Origin: Bacillota bacterium
GTDB lineage: Bacteria; Bacillota; Clostridia; Christensenellales; Aristaeellaceae
NCBI GenBank assembly: GCA_023404715.1
Contig: JAEYAR010000117.1
Location: 48,645-112,644 of the forward strand
Direction: 5' to 3'
Length of the DNA: 64,000 bases
Position numbers and translations under genes: made by a program. The notes beneath the pieces were generated by a model. The model was not told where the DNA came from. It did not search any database and was given only the letters and a program-made list of their open reading frames with translations. Shown here piece by piece: positions 25,509-34,061 of this stretch (position 1 is its first letter; each line of letters begins with the position of its first letter).

Positions 25509-26384
25509 TCATTTCCCCTTCGTCCATTTGCGGGCGATCCACTCGGACAGGCCGTTGATGCAGAGCACGACGATCAGCAGCACCACCGCCGTGGCGTACG
25601 CCTGATCGGTATGCAGGCCCTCGCGCGAGAGCGAGTACATGTGCACGGCCAGCGTGCGGCCAGAGGCGAACAGGTTCTCCGGTATCTTGGCGACCGTGCC
25701 CGCGGTGTAGATGAGCGCCGCCGTCTCGCCCACGATACGCCCGACCGCCAGGATCACGCCCGCGGCGATGCCCGGCATGGCGCTGGGCAGCACGATGCGA
25801 AAGACCGTCCGCAGCCTGCCCGCGCCCAGACCAAAGCTGGCCTCGCGGTACATGTCCGGCACGGCGATCATCGCCTCCTCGGTCGTGCGCATGATGGCGG
25901 GCAATACCATGATCGATAGCGTCATCGCGCCCGCGAGCAGCGAATAATTCCACTTCAAAAACGTCACGAAGAACAGCATGCCGAACAGGCCGAAGACGAT
26001 CGACGGAATGCCTGAGAGCGTCTCCGCCGTCATGCGGATGACCTTGACCAGCCGGCTCCCGCGCTTTGCGTACTCTACCAGGTAGATAGCGGTGAATACG
26101 CCGAGCGGCACGGCGATGAGCAGGGCGAGCCCCGTCATTTCGAGCGTCGTGACGATCGCCGGCATCATCGATACGTTTTCGCTGTTGTACTCCCATGCAA
26201 ATAGAGAGGGCGTCAGATTGGGAATCCCCTTAAAAAGAATATACCCGATCAGGTAAAAGAGCGAGAAAAACGTCGCCGCGGCGGCCAATAGCACCAGCAT
26301 AAGGAGCGCGAGCGAGAGGGGGCTTTTCAAATAGGCGCGGGCTCTCTGCGCGAAGGAAAGCCGGTTGATCCCTTGCTTTGTCAT
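25509..26384 (-). CDS. pstA: Phosphate ABC transporter permease PstA
   Basis: 291 residues from the ATG at 26384, overlapping the pstC stop by 4 bp; longer frames are shadows. About six membrane helices. Family blocks: GIPSIVFGLFG, REASFGLGAGRLRTVFRIVLPSA and GRIVGETAAL. Forms the channel with PstC. Confidence 0.95.
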   Translation of the reverse strand: MTKQGINRLSFAQRARAYLKSPLSLALLMLVLLAAAATFFSLFYLIGYILFKGIPNLTPSLFAWEYNSENVSMMPAIVTTLEMTGLALLIAVPLGVFTAIYLVEYAKRGSRLVKVIRMTAETLSGIPSIVFGLFGMLFFVTFLKWNYSLLAGAMTLSIMVLPAIMRTTEEAMIAVPDMYREASFGLGAGRLRTVFRIVLPSAMPGIAAGVILAVGRIVGETAALIYTAGTVAKIPENLFASGRTLAVHMYSLSREGLHTDQAYATAVVLLIVVLCINGLSEWIARKWTKGK

Positions 26385-27238
26385 GCGTCCTTCTCCCTTC
26401 TCAGCGCGCTGCAGGATAGGTTGATCAGCAGGATGAACACGAACAGCACGACGCCCGTGGCGATCAACGCCTCCCTGTGCAGCTCCGCCGCGTAGCCCAT
26501 CTCCATGACGATGTTGGCCGTCAGCGTGCGTACGCCCTTGAGGATGCCCTTGGGCATGCGTGCCTGGTTGCCCGCGACCATGATCACGGCCATCGTCTCG
26601 CCGATCGCCCTGCCGATGCCCAGCACGATCGCCGCCAGGATGCCGGAGCGGGCGGCGGGCAGCTCCACGAAGAACACCGCGCGCTCGTGCGTCGCGCCAA
26701 GCGCCAGCGCGCCCTCGTAATAGGGGGCAGGCACCGCGCGGATAGCGCTCTCGCTGATCCCCGTGACGGTCGGAAGAATCATCAGTCCAAGCAAGATCGA
26801 GGCGGAAAGAATGCTGTTGCCGTTGCCGCCGAAGAGGCTGCGTACGGCAGGAACGATGAACACCATGCCGAAGAATCCATAGACGATCGAGGGGATGCCC
26901 GCCATCAGAGAAAGCGCGGGCTTGAGCGCCTTGTAAAGGCCCGCCGGGCAGTAGCGCGCCATAAACACCGCCGTGAGCAGCCCGACCGGCACGCCGATGA
27001 GGATCGCGCCCGCCGTCACATAGATGCTGCCCAATATCATCGGCAGGATGCCGAACGACGGCGGCACGTCCGAGGGCGCCCACTCCGTCCCCAGCAGGAA
27101 TGAAAACGGCCCGATTTTCGCGATCGCCGGGATGCCGTTCGCGAACAGGAACAGGCAAATGAGCGCTACGGCGAGGATGGACGTCAGCGCGCACAGGCCG
27201 AACACCCCGCGCATCAGGCCCTCTTGATATCTTTTCAT
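26381..27238 (-). CDS. pstC: Phosphate ABC transporter permease PstC
   Basis: 285 residues from the ATG at 27238 behind GGAGGAAACGC. Six-helix permease with AGIPSIVYGFFGMVF, the EAA-like loop YEGALALGATHERAVFFVELPAA and GRAIGETMAVIM. It follows pstS by 72 bp, a gap that holds a stable hairpin. Confidence 0.95.
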   Translation of the reverse strand: MKRYQEGLMRGVFGLCALTSILAVALICLFLFANGIPAIAKIGPFSFLLGTEWAPSDVPPSFGILPMILGSIYVTAGAILIGVPVGLLTAVFMARYCPAGLYKALKPALSLMAGIPSIVYGFFGMVFIVPAVRSLFGGNGNSILSASILLGLMILPTVTGISESAIRAVPAPYYEGALALGATHERAVFFVELPAARSGILAAIVLGIGRAIGETMAVIMVAGNQARMPKGILKGVRTLTANIVMEMGYAAELHREALIATGVVLFVFILLINLSCSALRREKDA

Positions 27239-27261
27239 GCGTTTCCTCCGATGCGCCGAAA

Positions 27262-27288
27262 GGATGCCGGGAATTTGCCCCGGCATCC
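27262..27288 (-). other. Hairpin between pstS and pstC
   Basis: GGATGCCGGG and its complement form a 10-bp stem with a 7-nt loop just after the pstS stop, with no U-run. It would favour higher pstS than pstCAB mRNA. Confidence 0.6.
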
Positions 27289-27310
27289 TGGCTTTCAGGC
27301 TTTTGATGCT

Positions 27311-28153
27311 TTACTGAACGTCCGCCCAGCTTACGATCTCGCCGGTGTAAATCCCCTTCACCTGCTCGCTGGTCAGGCCGCTCAGCGCATTCTCGTTGTT
27401 TACGATGACCGCGATGCCGTCCAGGGCGATGACCGTGCCTTGCAGCTCGGTGGCCTCGGTCTCCTTGAGCTCGCGGCTGGCCATGCCGATGTCGCAGGTG
27501 CCGTCCTTGGCGCCGGTCATGCCGGCGGTGGAGTCGCTCATCTGAATTTCAATGGTCGCCTGATCGTTGATCGCCTGATAGGCCTCCGCCAGCTTCTCCA
27601 TGACCGGGGTAACGGAGGAGGAACCGGCGATGACGATCTTGCCTTCCGGCTTGGCGCCGGCATAGGGCGCCGCCGCGTCGTCCACCTTGATGTAGCTCTT
27701 GCCGACGACCTCCTGGCCCTCAGCGCTCAGGATGAAGTCGATAAAATCCTTCGTCACGTCGCTTACATCGCCCTTGGTCGCGATGTAGAACGGGCGGGAT
27801 ACCTTGTAGCTGCCATCCTTGATGGTCTCGACGCTCGCGGCGGCGCCGTCGATGGCGAGGGCCTTGACCGAATTATTCAGGGAGCCCAGGGAAATGTAAC
27901 CGATCGCGTTCTTGTCCGAGGCGACGTTTTGCATCACGACGTCCGTGCTGTTCGCGATGACCGCCTCTTCCGTGGTCATATCCTTCTTGGAGCCGTCCTC
28001 CCCCTTGACCTCTACGCCCATCAGCTCGACGAACGCGCCGCGGGTGCCGGAGCCGTCCTCGCGGGAGACCACCGTGATGTCCTCGGCCGCCAGGGCCATC
28101 GCGCTCGTCGCGCACAGGGCGAGCGCCAGAACCGTGGAGATAAGCTTTTTCAT
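27311..28153 (-). CDS. pstS: Phosphate-binding protein PstS with permuted lobe order
   Basis: 280 residues with a type I signal peptide (about 1-22) and no lipobox Cys. Phosphate-binding blocks are present but in reversed order. The block normally late in PstS (SREDGSGTRGAF, 30-41) opens the mature protein. The block normally first (AGSSSVTPVMEKLAEAY, 176-192, with DIGMASREL and ALDGIAVIVN) forms the C-terminal half. The protein ends GIYTGEIVSWADV, which usually sits in mid-protein. This is what a circular permutation looks like. The operon leaves no doubt about the role; the order may be shared by other Clostridia (recollection, not checked). Confidence 0.93.
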   Translation of the reverse strand: MKKLISTVLALALCATSAMALAAEDITVVSREDGSGTRGAFVELMGVEVKGEDGSKKDMTTEEAVIANSTDVVMQNVASDKNAIGYISLGSLNNSVKALAIDGAAASVETIKDGSYKVSRPFYIATKGDVSDVTKDFIDFILSAEGQEVVGKSYIKVDDAAAPYAGAKPEGKIVIAGSSSVTPVMEKLAEAYQAINDQATIEIQMSDSTAGMTGAKDGTCDIGMASRELKETEATELQGTVIALDGIAVIVNNENALSGLTSEQVKGIYTGEIVSWADVQ

Positions 28154-28210
28154 AATGGAAACGCATCCTTTCTTGTTTCAACCGTCTGTCTTGTTTCTTT
28201 GTACGCTGTC

Positions 28211-28285
28211 AGTATACGTTTCGCTTGTAAAATCGACATGCGCGTCCACGTAAAAAGCTTGTAAAGTGTAAAGTCCCTTTGTAAA
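28211..28285 (-). promoter_or_regulatory. Pho-box array and promoter of the pst operon
   Basis: On the minus strand, TTTACA occurs at 28285-28280, 28272-28267, 28265-28260 and 28231-28226, with TTTACG at 28254-28249. This matches the TT(A/C/T)ACA direct repeats bound by PhoP/PhoB in Bacillus. A -10 (TATACT, 28216-28211) follows without a proper -35, as expected for a PhoB-activated promoter. The same region could also act on the divergent L,D-transpeptidase gene. Confidence 0.75.
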
Positions 28286-28396
28286 ATGCCGTTTATGCTA
28301 AAAATATTTGCCACATGAAAGCTCGCGCGCCTTTTTTGCGTTTATTGGTTGTACCCACGTATCTATCTATCGACATCTCGAACCGGAGGGATTCTT

Positions 28397-29410
28397 TTGC
28401 GACGAATGACCGTCCTGCTGCTCCTCTTCCTGATGCTGACCCCCACCGCGCGCGCCGGCAGCGAGCTGGATGCGCTGGACCCGCTCGACGAGGCGGCCGT
28501 ATGGGCGGCGCTCATGCGCCCCATCACCGTGCTCGACGTCGGCGAAAGAGAAACCGTTTACCCGCTCGATAAACCGGGCGGCCAGCGCCTTTTCGACGAT
28601 AAAATGGGCGGCTACATCTTCGGCCAATCCGCCGGCGTCACGGTGCTGGGCGCGGACGAGGGCGGCTACACGCTCATCGAGGGGCGCGACGACCACGACC
28701 GCCTGCTGCGGGGCTACGTGCGAACGCGCCTGCTCAAAAAAAAGACGCCGAACCGCACGTGGGGGCTCGTCATCGATAAGCTCGCCCAGCGCCTGTACGT
28801 CTATAAAGAAGGAAAAATGCTATCCTCTTTAATGATCTCCACCGGCTTGGTCAACGAAGCCCAGCCCTACAACGAAACCGCGGCCGGCGAATATTTGCTT
28901 CAAAGCTGGGTCGGCGGCTTTGACAGCGAGGGCATGTGGTGCGACATGGGCATCCGCTTCAACGGGGGCGACCTGCTCCATCTCGTGCCCTGCCTGATCA
29001 ACAAGGACGGATCCAAGAACTATAGTCCTTACGAACCGCTGCTCGGCTCAAAGGCCAGCCACGGCTGCGTGCGGGTGCAGCGGCTCAAATCGCCGGAAGG
29101 GCTCAACATGCGCTATCTATGGGATAACCTCAAAAAGAACACCAAGGTGCTCGTCCTGAACCGCAAGGGCCAAACGCTCCCCGTCCCCCCTGAGGACACG
29201 GCGCTCTATTACAACCCCGACCGCGGCGAGAGCTACCACGCCGATCCCAACTGCCCTTCCGTGCGCGAACGCTATCTACCTTTGAAGCCCTTTACTTACG
29301 GCGAATTGGAAGAGGGCGCATTCGCCGAGCTTTATCCATGCAGCGCCTGCCAGCCGCCCCTGCGCGCGAGCGTCCTGAGCGCCCGCAACGCCGAGTCTGT
29401 CACATCGTAA
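28397..29410 (+). CDS. L,D-transpeptidase (YkuD) with C-terminal Cys-rich tail domain
   Basis: Secreted cell-wall enzyme, 337 residues from a TTG at 28397, 7 bp after GGAGGG; the ATG three codons later is too far from the site. Signal peptide ends ARA. An SH3-like region (about 45-115) precedes the YkuD domain (WGLVIDKLAQRLYVYKEG onward) with catalytic SHGCVRVQ (C224). The last 60 residues hold YHADPNCPS and YPCSACQPP, a possible His/Cys metal site. It would form 3-3 peptidoglycan crosslinks or attach surface molecules. It is divergent from pst. Confidence 0.88.
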   Translation: MRRMTVLLLLFLMLTPTARAGSELDALDPLDEAAVWAALMRPITVLDVGERETVYPLDKPGGQRLFDDKMGGYIFGQSAGVTVLGADEGGYTLIEGRDDHDRLLRGYVRTRLLKKKTPNRTWGLVIDKLAQRLYVYKEGKMLSSLMISTGLVNEAQPYNETAAGEYLLQSWVGGFDSEGMWCDMGIRFNGGDLLHLVPCLINKDGSKNYSPYEPLLGSKASHGCVRVQRLKSPEGLNMRYLWDNLKKNTKVLVLNRKGQTLPVPPEDTALYYNPDRGESYHADPNCPSVRERYLPLKPFTYGELEEGAFAELYPCSACQPPLRASVLSARNAESVTS

Positions 29411-29419
29411 ATAGACAAA

Positions 29420-29451
29420 GCGGAAGCCGCTGCCCACGCAGCGGCTTCCGC
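29420..29451. terminator. Bidirectional terminator between YkuD and GH116 genes
   Basis: GCGGAAGCCGCTGC and its exact complement form a 14-bp stem with a 4-nt loop between two convergent genes. A T-rich stretch (TTTGTCTATTT) follows on the minus strand; none follows on the plus strand. Confidence 0.7.
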
Positions 29452-29505
29452 TCGCCCCATTGATTTTCGGTTTGATCGTCTAGGTTCAATCGTGACGGAT
29501 TGCCA

Positions 29506-32142
29506 TTAAGCATGCGTCTTTGTCAGATCGACAATAAATGTTTGTCCCGCCGAAAGACACAAGGGCGCTTCCAGCGCCAAGCGTCCGCGTTCGCCGGCAA
29601 AGCGCAGGGTCGCGCCGTCCACCTGCGCATGTCGGGCGGCGAATCCCTCCGGCAACCCCACGGTCAAAAGCCGAAGACGCCCATACAGCAAGCTCACCTT
29701 GAGCAAACGCTCCTCCTGCGCAAAGGTGCCCCATGCTCCGTCTACGCTGAAAAAGCTCGAGAATCCCTCCGGCCCCGCCGGGCATTTGGGATCAAACCCG
29801 ATATATCCACGGGCGACGTCGAATGTAAAACCGCTGGCCGAGGGGATCAGAGAATAACTGGCCATGCTGCGGGCGTAATTGCTGCCGCACTCAAATTCGT
29901 TCCAAGGGTTGCGGCGTAAGCCGTCGAATCGATCACGAACGGCCTTTACGACGGCAAAGCCTTCCTCCCATAGCCCCATTTGCAGCATATGGGCGGCCGC
30001 CTGGTATTCCACGCCGCAAAAAACCTCTTCCGCGTAGGTGATGGGAATATGGGGCCTTTGCGCTCCGTCCGGCCAGGCGCAAACCCGAAGCCCGCCTTCG
30101 CCGTCCAGGCAGAAGATGCGCGCCGGGTTAAATGTGTTCCGGCTATTTCTTTTCAAGTTATACCGGTAAATCGATTTTAGCGCGCTCTTCGTCTTTTCCG
30201 GGTCAAAGATATCCCCCAGCCCGGACAGGTTCGCGTGCCACTGAGCCACCACCTGGTCCCCCGCGCTCCCGTTGGCCACCTGGTAGCGGATTTCGCCCGT
30301 GTCTTCGTCCCAGTAGGCCTCCAAGGTGCTGTTGCCCTCCAGCGGCTTCGACGTATCGTACCGCTCGATCAGCGATTTATCCTTTAAATTCACCTTATGC
30401 ATATAGTATTCGCCGTTAAAGAGGTGCTCGTCGCACCAGACGCGGCCTTTTTCAAACAGCTGCATGTATTCCGACGCTTTTGGCGCGTCGCCCATCAACT
30501 CCGCCATCCGGCTTCCGGCCTTTAATGCCGCCAGGTAAAACCCGTTGAGCCAGCTGCTGGGGCCGAACAGCTCCATATCTAACGTGTGATGCTGCCGTCC
30601 CTCCATCACCCCGTCGCGATCCGCATCCCATCCATCCTCGTTCGTCGGGGCCCATGCAAAATCGATGGCCTTTTGTACGTTCGGCCATTTTTCCCGCAGC
30701 CAATCGAGATCTCCGCTCAACAGATAATCCCGCCACACCTGGATCACACCGCCCATCTGGCCGTCCACGCAGGGGCGGAAGCCGTCCCGCTCGCGCCCCA
30801 AGGGCAGCATGAGCCGAAACGACATGCCCCCGTCGGGGCGTTGGTTGTAACGGTAGTCCAGGTCCCTTGTGGTGCGCTGCAGCTTGGGAAATAAGAACGG
30901 CAGGGCGTACGCGTAATTCCATACGTGGCTGCAATTGCCCTCGCAGCTGCCCACGTTCGGTCCGCATCCCTCAAAGCCGTAGAATTCGCCGTTCGTCAAG
31001 CGCAGGCAGGTGGCGCTCTTGAGTATGGAGAGGTTCGCGCTGACGGCGTCGAGCACGTACGAGGGTAAAGTGGTGCGAAATAACGCCTCCTGAAAGAGCA
31101 GGGTATCCCTGTCCAGCCGGTCCCAATTCGCAAGAGCATAGGCGCAGCATTCCTTCGCATCCGAAAAAAGCGAGGCATAAAAATGTTTCCATACCGTGGG
31201 CGATTTTCGCCCCGGCTCCGGGTTCCAGAAGTTGACGCAGTTGGGGTAATACCAACCGACCACAAAGCGGACGCTTCTGCTTTCCCCCGGCGCAAGGCGC
31301 AAGTGCGCGGCCAGCGTGCCCGGCTCTTCGCCGTCGTGCGTATAAGGCTGTTTTCCGCCAGTCGTATGGCTGTAGTGCCTGTTTTTCAGCTTTCCCCCCG
31401 CCTGCACGTCGTGCCAGAAGTCTACCAAGCTGTCAAACCAAAGCGCCCGGTTCCAATACGCCTGCCAGCTGACGTCGCCGAAATCGGTGGCGACGCATAG
31501 GCTGCCATACAGCGGGTCCTCCCGGTGTATGGCGTCGCTTCCCATCCAAAGGGCCGTGACGCCATCCGTCTGCGTAACCCGGTTTACGGTGGTCCCGAAG
31601 GGTTGCATGTTATTGAGGGTAAAAAACGCGGTATAATCGAGCGCCTGCCCGCCCGTGTTGTGAAACGTCACTTCAAAAAATGCCGCCGGCAGGGAGGAGT
31701 CCTTATCGTTCATAGGGATGAACGGGTTGAAAGCGCGCAGCGTTACAGGACCCGGAAAGCATTCATCCTCAAATTGCAGCGTAGCATAGGGGTATTCGCC
31801 CTGAAAGCTATGATGCTCAAAGTGCGGCACGCCGGCCATGGTTCCCCGATAGGGACCTACGCCGTAGCCGTAACCTCCGTTCCCACGATGAATGTTCGAC
31901 GTCTCCCCGCCGGCGGCTGCGCCGGGCCAGTCTCCCTGCAGTACCCGGGCGTCCAACACGGCCCCGTCGCGCTCAGCCCGCACCATGATGTGCGTGAAGG
32001 CGTTCGCGCTGTGCTTGAACGGGCGGTTGAAGATTTCCCAGTCCATAAGCCTGCCGTTGCCGCCAAGGCCGATGCATCCGCTGCCGAGTCCCCCCAGGGG
32101 AAAGGAAATCTCCCGTGTGTGCTCGCCTGTATATGTGGGCAT
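29506..32142 (-). CDS. GH116-family (GBA2-like) beta-glycosidase, cytoplasmic
   Basis: 878 residues, no signal peptide, ATG behind GGAGGTTTT. The start LGGLGSGCIGLGGNGRLMDWEIFNRP is the hallmark of GBA2-type/DUF608 proteins: an N-terminal beta-sandwich domain, then an (alpha/alpha)6 domain. By comparison with GBA2 the nucleophile probably lies in GSCEGNCSHVWNY (E401). Family members split beta-glucosides or beta-xylosides. As last gene behind a binding protein and two permeases it likely acts on the imported glycoside inside the cell, in contrast to the exported GH3 enzymes. Confidence 0.85.
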   Translation of the reverse strand: MPTYTGEHTREISFPLGGLGSGCIGLGGNGRLMDWEIFNRPFKHSANAFTHIMVRAERDGAVLDARVLQGDWPGAAAGGETSNIHRGNGGYGYGVGPYRGTMAGVPHFEHHSFQGEYPYATLQFEDECFPGPVTLRAFNPFIPMNDKDSSLPAAFFEVTFHNTGGQALDYTAFFTLNNMQPFGTTVNRVTQTDGVTALWMGSDAIHREDPLYGSLCVATDFGDVSWQAYWNRALWFDSLVDFWHDVQAGGKLKNRHYSHTTGGKQPYTHDGEEPGTLAAHLRLAPGESRSVRFVVGWYYPNCVNFWNPEPGRKSPTVWKHFYASLFSDAKECCAYALANWDRLDRDTLLFQEALFRTTLPSYVLDAVSANLSILKSATCLRLTNGEFYGFEGCGPNVGSCEGNCSHVWNYAYALPFLFPKLQRTTRDLDYRYNQRPDGGMSFRLMLPLGRERDGFRPCVDGQMGGVIQVWRDYLLSGDLDWLREKWPNVQKAIDFAWAPTNEDGWDADRDGVMEGRQHHTLDMELFGPSSWLNGFYLAALKAGSRMAELMGDAPKASEYMQLFEKGRVWCDEHLFNGEYYMHKVNLKDKSLIERYDTSKPLEGNSTLEAYWDEDTGEIRYQVANGSAGDQVVAQWHANLSGLGDIFDPEKTKSALKSIYRYNLKRNSRNTFNPARIFCLDGEGGLRVCAWPDGAQRPHIPITYAEEVFCGVEYQAAAHMLQMGLWEEGFAVVKAVRDRFDGLRRNPWNEFECGSNYARSMASYSLIPSASGFTFDVARGYIGFDPKCPAGPEGFSSFFSVDGAWGTFAQEERLLKVSLLYGRLRLLTVGLPEGFAARHAQVDGATLRFAGERGRLALEAPLCLSAGQTFIVDLTKTHA

Positions 32143-32208
32143 AAAACCTCCTCCATGTGGGGCGCAGCCTCGCGCTTGCTAGCCCCAGGCGCCTGTTGAT
32201 ATGTTCGC

Positions 32209-33057
32209 TTACCCCTTCACGCCGGCCGAAAGGGAGAGGGACTGCAAAAAGTATTTTTGCGCACAGATGTACAGGATAAAGGTGGGGATGACCGCCAGCA
32301 CGGCGCCGGTCATGATAGAACCCAAAAAAAAGTTCCCATATGCGCCCATCAAAAGCTGCAATCCGGGCGTCAGAGGCATCTTTTGCACGTCGTTAAACAC
32401 GATGTGCGGCCATAAGAGATCGTTCCACTGGCCCGTAAAGCTGAACAGGGCCACCACCGTTAAAATCGGCTTGAGCATGGGCAGGATGATGCGCGCATAG
32501 ATCGTAAGCTCTCCTGCGCCGTCGATGCGGGCCGCTTCGTCAAACTCATAGGGGATGCCCAGCATAAATTGGCGGACCAGGAAGATATTCGTCACGCCGC
32601 CAAGGGCCGGCACGATCACCGCCATCATGGTATTCACCCATTCCAGCTTTGTCATGATAAAGAAGAGCGGGATGATGTTCACGATCTGAGGGAAGAACGA
32701 AAGCGCCAGCACCAAATAAAAGCAGGTATGTTGCCCCCTCCAGCGCAGCCTCGTATAGCCGTAGGCCGCCAGTGAGATGAGCACCACCACGCCGATCGAG
32801 GTAGCGGTAGAAATGATCAGGGAGTTGAAGAACCAGCGCACAATCGGCGTATTGCCGGTGTTGCCCAGCACATTGCGGTAATTGTCCAGCGTCCACTGCT
32901 CGGGGATCATGTGAAAGTTGACGCTCTTGATTTCCATTTCGCTTTTGAACGTCGTGAAAGCGCCGAATACCAGCGGCATTACCCAGATCACGCATACCGC
33001 TGTCATGACGATCCCGATTACCAGCCGGCTCGGGCGAAATTTCTCTTTATAGATCAT
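32209..33057 (-). CDS. CUT1 sugar ABC permease, MalG/AraQ type
   Basis: 282 residues from the ATG at 33057 (GAGGGGG 7 bp upstream). Six membrane helices; EAA-type loop FDEAARIDGAGELTIYARIILP. It precedes the GH116 gene by 66 bp and follows its partner permease by 12 bp. Confidence 0.92.
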   Translation of the reverse strand: MIYKEKFRPSRLVIGIVMTAVCVIWVMPLVFGAFTTFKSEMEIKSVNFHMIPEQWTLDNYRNVLGNTGNTPIVRWFFNSLIISTATSIGVVVLISLAAYGYTRLRWRGQHTCFYLVLALSFFPQIVNIIPLFFIMTKLEWVNTMMAVIVPALGGVTNIFLVRQFMLGIPYEFDEAARIDGAGELTIYARIILPMLKPILTVVALFSFTGQWNDLLWPHIVFNDVQKMPLTPGLQLLMGAYGNFFLGSIMTGAVLAVIPTFILYICAQKYFLQSLSLSAGVKG

Positions 33058-33069
33058 ATGCAAGCCCCC

Positions 33070-33993
33070 TCAATATCCGTCGTTGCGGGTAATCAGACGG
33101 ATTTGGAAGGCCGAAACGATGATAATGAAAATGCCCAGCATCATCGCCATCGCCGACGCGATGCCCGCTACCGCCTGGCCTGAGCCGAACGCGAGCCCTC
33201 GAATATAGAAGACCAATACCTGAATGGCCGGTCCGCTTGCCGGATCCACCTTCGTCATGATGGTCGGTTGGCCGTACACGTTAAAGCTGCCCGCCAGGGT
33301 GATCACCAGGGTATACAAAAGCTGAAATTTGATGGAGGGCAGCGTGATACGGGTAAATCGCGCCCAAGGCCCTGCGCCGTCGATCTGCGCGCTTTCGTAT
33401 AAATCCTTGGAGACGCTCGACAGTGCGGACTGATAGATGACCATGTTGCTGGCCATCGTCCACCATACCGTCATGACCATCAACCAGATCCAGGCTTCGG
33501 GCATGTGCGTCTGCGGCGGCTTTGCCGGGTTAAAAATGCTGATGAGTCCAAAGCGGCGGTTAAGCAGCTGCATCCAGATAATGCCCACGGCGGTGATGGA
33601 AAACAGCGTAGGCATGTACAATATGCTCTGATAGAGCCTGCTGCCATAGGGCCGCATGTGTAGCGCCAGGGCAAAAGCGAGGGGGACCACCATACAAAGC
33701 GGCACGTTCAACGCCACGAAAAGGAGCGTATTTTTCATACCGTCCTTGAACATGCGGTGAAAGGAGGATTCGGTATTGAACAGGATCTCGCGGAAGTTGT
33801 CGAGCCCGACCCATTTAGGCGCGCCGATCAGATCCCACTGGGTAAAGGAGACGTAAATTCCAAATACGATGGGGATTAAAATAAAAATGATAAAGATGAT
33901 GAGGTGGGGGCCAATAAACGCCAACGGCAGCCATCTGCCCTTTTTATGTCCGGGTCTAACCGAATGCGTTGATCGCATCTCACTTCTGGTCAT
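33070..33993 (-). CDS. CUT1 sugar ABC permease, MalF/UgpA type
   Basis: 307 residues, ATG behind GGAGGTGTTTGT. A charged N-terminus precedes FIGPHLIIFIIFILIPIVFG, the first membrane helix. EAA-type loop: YESAQIDGAGPWARFTRITLP. Paired with the MalG-type subunit downstream; the binding protein is upstream. Confidence 0.92.
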   Translation of the reverse strand: MTRSEMRSTHSVRPGHKKGRWLPLAFIGPHLIIFIIFILIPIVFGIYVSFTQWDLIGAPKWVGLDNFREILFNTESSFHRMFKDGMKNTLLFVALNVPLCMVVPLAFALALHMRPYGSRLYQSILYMPTLFSITAVGIIWMQLLNRRFGLISIFNPAKPPQTHMPEAWIWLMVMTVWWTMASNMVIYQSALSSVSKDLYESAQIDGAGPWARFTRITLPSIKFQLLYTLVITLAGSFNVYGQPTIMTKVDPASGPAIQVLVFYIRGLAFGSGQAVAGIASAMAMMLGIFIIIVSAFQIRLITRNDGY

Positions 33994-34018
33994 ACAAACA
34001 CCTCCGCCCTTAGCAGAA

Positions 34019-34047
34019 GGGGACCGAGCGATGATAGCCCGGTCCCC
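34019..34047 (-). other. Intercistronic hairpin after the binding-protein gene
   Basis: GGGGACCG / CGGTCCCC, an 8-bp stem around a 13-nt loop, lies between the binding-protein stop and the permease start, with no U-run. Confidence 0.55.
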
Positions 34048-34061
34048 CGATGCTTTCCTTG

